A stretch of 64,000 nt of DNA. Source: an uncultured bacterium (lineage in GTDB: Bacteria; Bacillota; Clostridia; Oscillospirales; Ruminococcaceae). The stretch lies in assembly GCA_905214345.1 (NCBI GenBank), contig CAJMLV010000009.1, positions 1 to 64,000 of the forward strand. The letters are read 5' to 3'. The notes under the pieces are model-generated. The model did no database searches. It was not told where the DNA came from and was given only the letters and a program-made list of their open reading frames with translations. A program made the position numbers and the translations under genes. Shown in pieces: positions 62,723-64,000 of the stretch (positions are counted from its first letter, which is position 1; each line of letters begins with the position of its first letter).

Positions 62723-63913
62723 ATGATCGCACAACACTACCTGGACATGCTGGGGGGCAAATCCGTCATCCGGCAGTTGTCCGAATGGAGCACCGCCCGG
62801 GGCGCCGAGATCGGTTATGAGAACGTCTTTGACTATTCTCTGGGCAACCCCAGCGTGCCCTGCCCGCCCCAGTTCACCCAGGCCATGCTGCGTCTGCTGC
62901 AAAACAGCGACCCGGTGGCCCTCCACGGGTACAGTCCCACTTTGACCATCCCCTCGGTGCGGGCCGCCGTGGCCGAAAACCTCCGCCGCCGGTTCGGCGT
63001 CCCCTACACCGCCGACCACATCTTCATGACCACCGGCGCGGCGGGGGCCCTGGCCCACGCCCTGCGCTGCGTGGCGGTGCCGGGGCAGAGTATCCTGACC
63101 ATTGCCCCCTATTTTCCCGAATACAAGCCCTATGTGGAGGGTGCGGGCCTGACCCTGCGGGTGGTGCCGCCCCGGATGGAAGATTTCCAGATCGACTTTG
63201 CCGCCCTGGAAGCCATGCTGGACGAAAACACCGCCGCCGTGCTCATCAACACCCCCAACAACCCCTCCGGTGCGGCTTACAGCGCCGACACCCTGCGCGC
63301 CCTGGCCGATTGCCTGCGGGCCGCTTCCGCCCGGTTCGGCCACCACATTTTCCTGCTTTCGGACGAGCCCTACCGGGAGATCGTCTTCGGCGGCGCCTCC
63401 CAGATGCACCCCGCCGCTTTCTATGAGGACACCCTCACCTGCTATTCCTTCAGCAAGAGCCTGTCCCTGCCCGGCGAGCGCATCGGGTATGTGGCCGCCA
63501 ACCCCGCCTGCGAAAAGGCGGAGTACATCGTGCCCATGTGCGGCCAGATCAGCCGTGGCACCGGCCACAACTGCCCCGCCAGCCTGATCCAGCTGGCCGT
63601 GGCCGAATGTCTGGACACCACCAGCGACCTTTCGGTGTATGAGCGGAACATGGAACTGCTGTATGCCGAACTGGTAGACCTGGGCTTCACGGTGGTGAAA
63701 CCCGGCGGCACCTTCTACATCTTCCCCAAAGCATTGGAAGAGGATTCGGTGGCCTTCTGCCGCAAAGCCCAGGACTATGACCTGGCCCTGGTCCCCGGCG
63801 ACACCTTCGGCTGCCCCGGCTACTTCCGCATGGCCTACTGCATCGACACCGAAAAGGTGGAACGCAGCTTTGCCGCTCTGCGCGCCTTTGTGCGGGACTG
63901 CTACGGCCGATAA
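62723..63913 (+). CDS. Class I/II PLP-dependent aminotransferase
   Basis: A 396-residue cytosolic transaminase. The internal aldimine Lys is in YSFSKSLSLPGERIGY (near 250). Cofactor contacts: FMTTGAAGALAHAL near 98, INTPNNPSG near 175, LSDEPYREIVFGG near 212. The pattern is of aspartate/aromatic-type aminotransferases (AspC-like) of Firmicutes. No adjacent biosynthetic gene indicates the substrate; the HAD phosphatase gene upstream shares the transcript. The rest of the window (63914-64000) shows no gene. Confidence 0.9.
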   Translation: MIAQHYLDMLGGKSVIRQLSEWSTARGAEIGYENVFDYSLGNPSVPCPPQFTQAMLRLLQNSDPVALHGYSPTLTIPSVRAAVAENLRRRFGVPYTADHIFMTTGAAGALAHALRCVAVPGQSILTIAPYFPEYKPYVEGAGLTLRVVPPRMEDFQIDFAALEAMLDENTAAVLINTPNNPSGAAYSADTLRALADCLRAASARFGHHIFLLSDEPYREIVFGGASQMHPAAFYEDTLTCYSFSKSLSLPGERIGYVAANPACEKAEYIVPMCGQISRGTGHNCPASLIQLAVAECLDTTSDLSVYERNMELLYAELVDLGFTVVKPGGTFYIFPKALEEDSVAFCRKAQDYDLALVPGDTFGCPGYFRMAYCIDTEKVERSFAALRAFVRDCYGR

Positions 63914-64000
63914 GCTGGTAAATTCCGGCAATCCCTGTTTCGCGGTCCTTCGCCGCATATACTGACAGCGGGTCCCTGTACCCCGCATACAAACGATAAA

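Noticed and set aside
1..64000. tRNA, rRNA, riboswitch, CRISPR array or insertion sequence
   Set aside because: Scanned by eye for T-loop sequences, conserved rRNA segments, common riboswitch cores, repeat arrays and transposase motifs; none found.

Overview
The window looks like part of the chromosome of a GC-rich, strictly anaerobic gut Clostridia of the Ruminococcaceae/Oscillospiraceae type (Faecalibacterium-Gemmiger-Subdoligranulum neighbourhood). This is inferred from GC-rich coding (judged by eye, not computed), strong AGGAGG ribosome sites, a desulfoferrodoxin, an iron-containing alcohol dehydrogenase, the GGGtGRT/NifU-like pair and Clostridia-type regulators. No rRNA, tRNA, CRISPR array, transposase or integrase was found.

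Positions 1-14,700 hold a siphophage late (structural) cluster, all on the minus strand. In transcription order it runs: an ArpU/sigma-region-4-like regulator, a very short terminase small subunit, terminase large subunit, portal, a 53-residue protein where a scaffold is expected, major capsid protein, head-tail connectors, tail tube, two tape-measure chaperones, tape measure, baseplate/tail-tip proteins, an Ala/Ser-rich fibre, and an M23 peptidase cut by the window edge. No lysogeny or replication genes lie upstream of it; a cardiolipin synthase follows directly. Two copies of an 18-bp near-palindrome sit at the two promoters, in positions that suggest the regulator represses itself and activates the late operon.

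Positions 14,792-26,330 hold cell-envelope and energy genes: cardiolipin synthase; an fdtB-fdtA-permease-ATPase operon for a deoxyamino-sugar glycan and its export; an ImmA/XRE regulatory pair; a non-coding hairpin cluster; an iron alcohol dehydrogenase with a possible Rex site; a NifU-like/GGGtGRT operon with a CRP/FNR-type palindrome; desulfoferrodoxin; and an O-antigen-polymerase-like protein sharing overlapping divergent promoters with a PAP2 phosphatase.

Positions 26,481-42,956 are mostly housekeeping and transport: lipoprotein, iron-sulfur flavoprotein, RNA methyltransferase, TspO, CorA-like protein, an Amt-PII fusion with an intrinsic terminator in its leader, an oxidoreductase, a cytidylate-kinase-like protein, MATE exporter, FAD dehydrogenase, HtrA protease with CssR-like repeats, a GNAT-MnmM fusion and release factor 3.

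Positions 43,091-47,623 hold the most unusual locus: a tightly overlapping operon of a radical SAM/SPASM enzyme, a secreted/membrane protein ending in a predicted cytosolic CACAC...CACACAC...GGGRAGC tail, and a double-AAA+ ATPase of CbxX type. It looks like a modification system acting on a membrane-anchored substrate.

Positions 48,649-63,913 hold a degV / methyltransferase-like / GH3 / HD-GYP operon in which a C7 tract fuses the last two reading frames; glucokinase; an ECF S component; a LysR-cupin divergent pair; a nitroreductase-DUF362 operon; a membrane-anchored secreted protein that seems to start at ACG; undecaprenyl-diphosphatase; a HAD phosphatase; and an aminotransferase.
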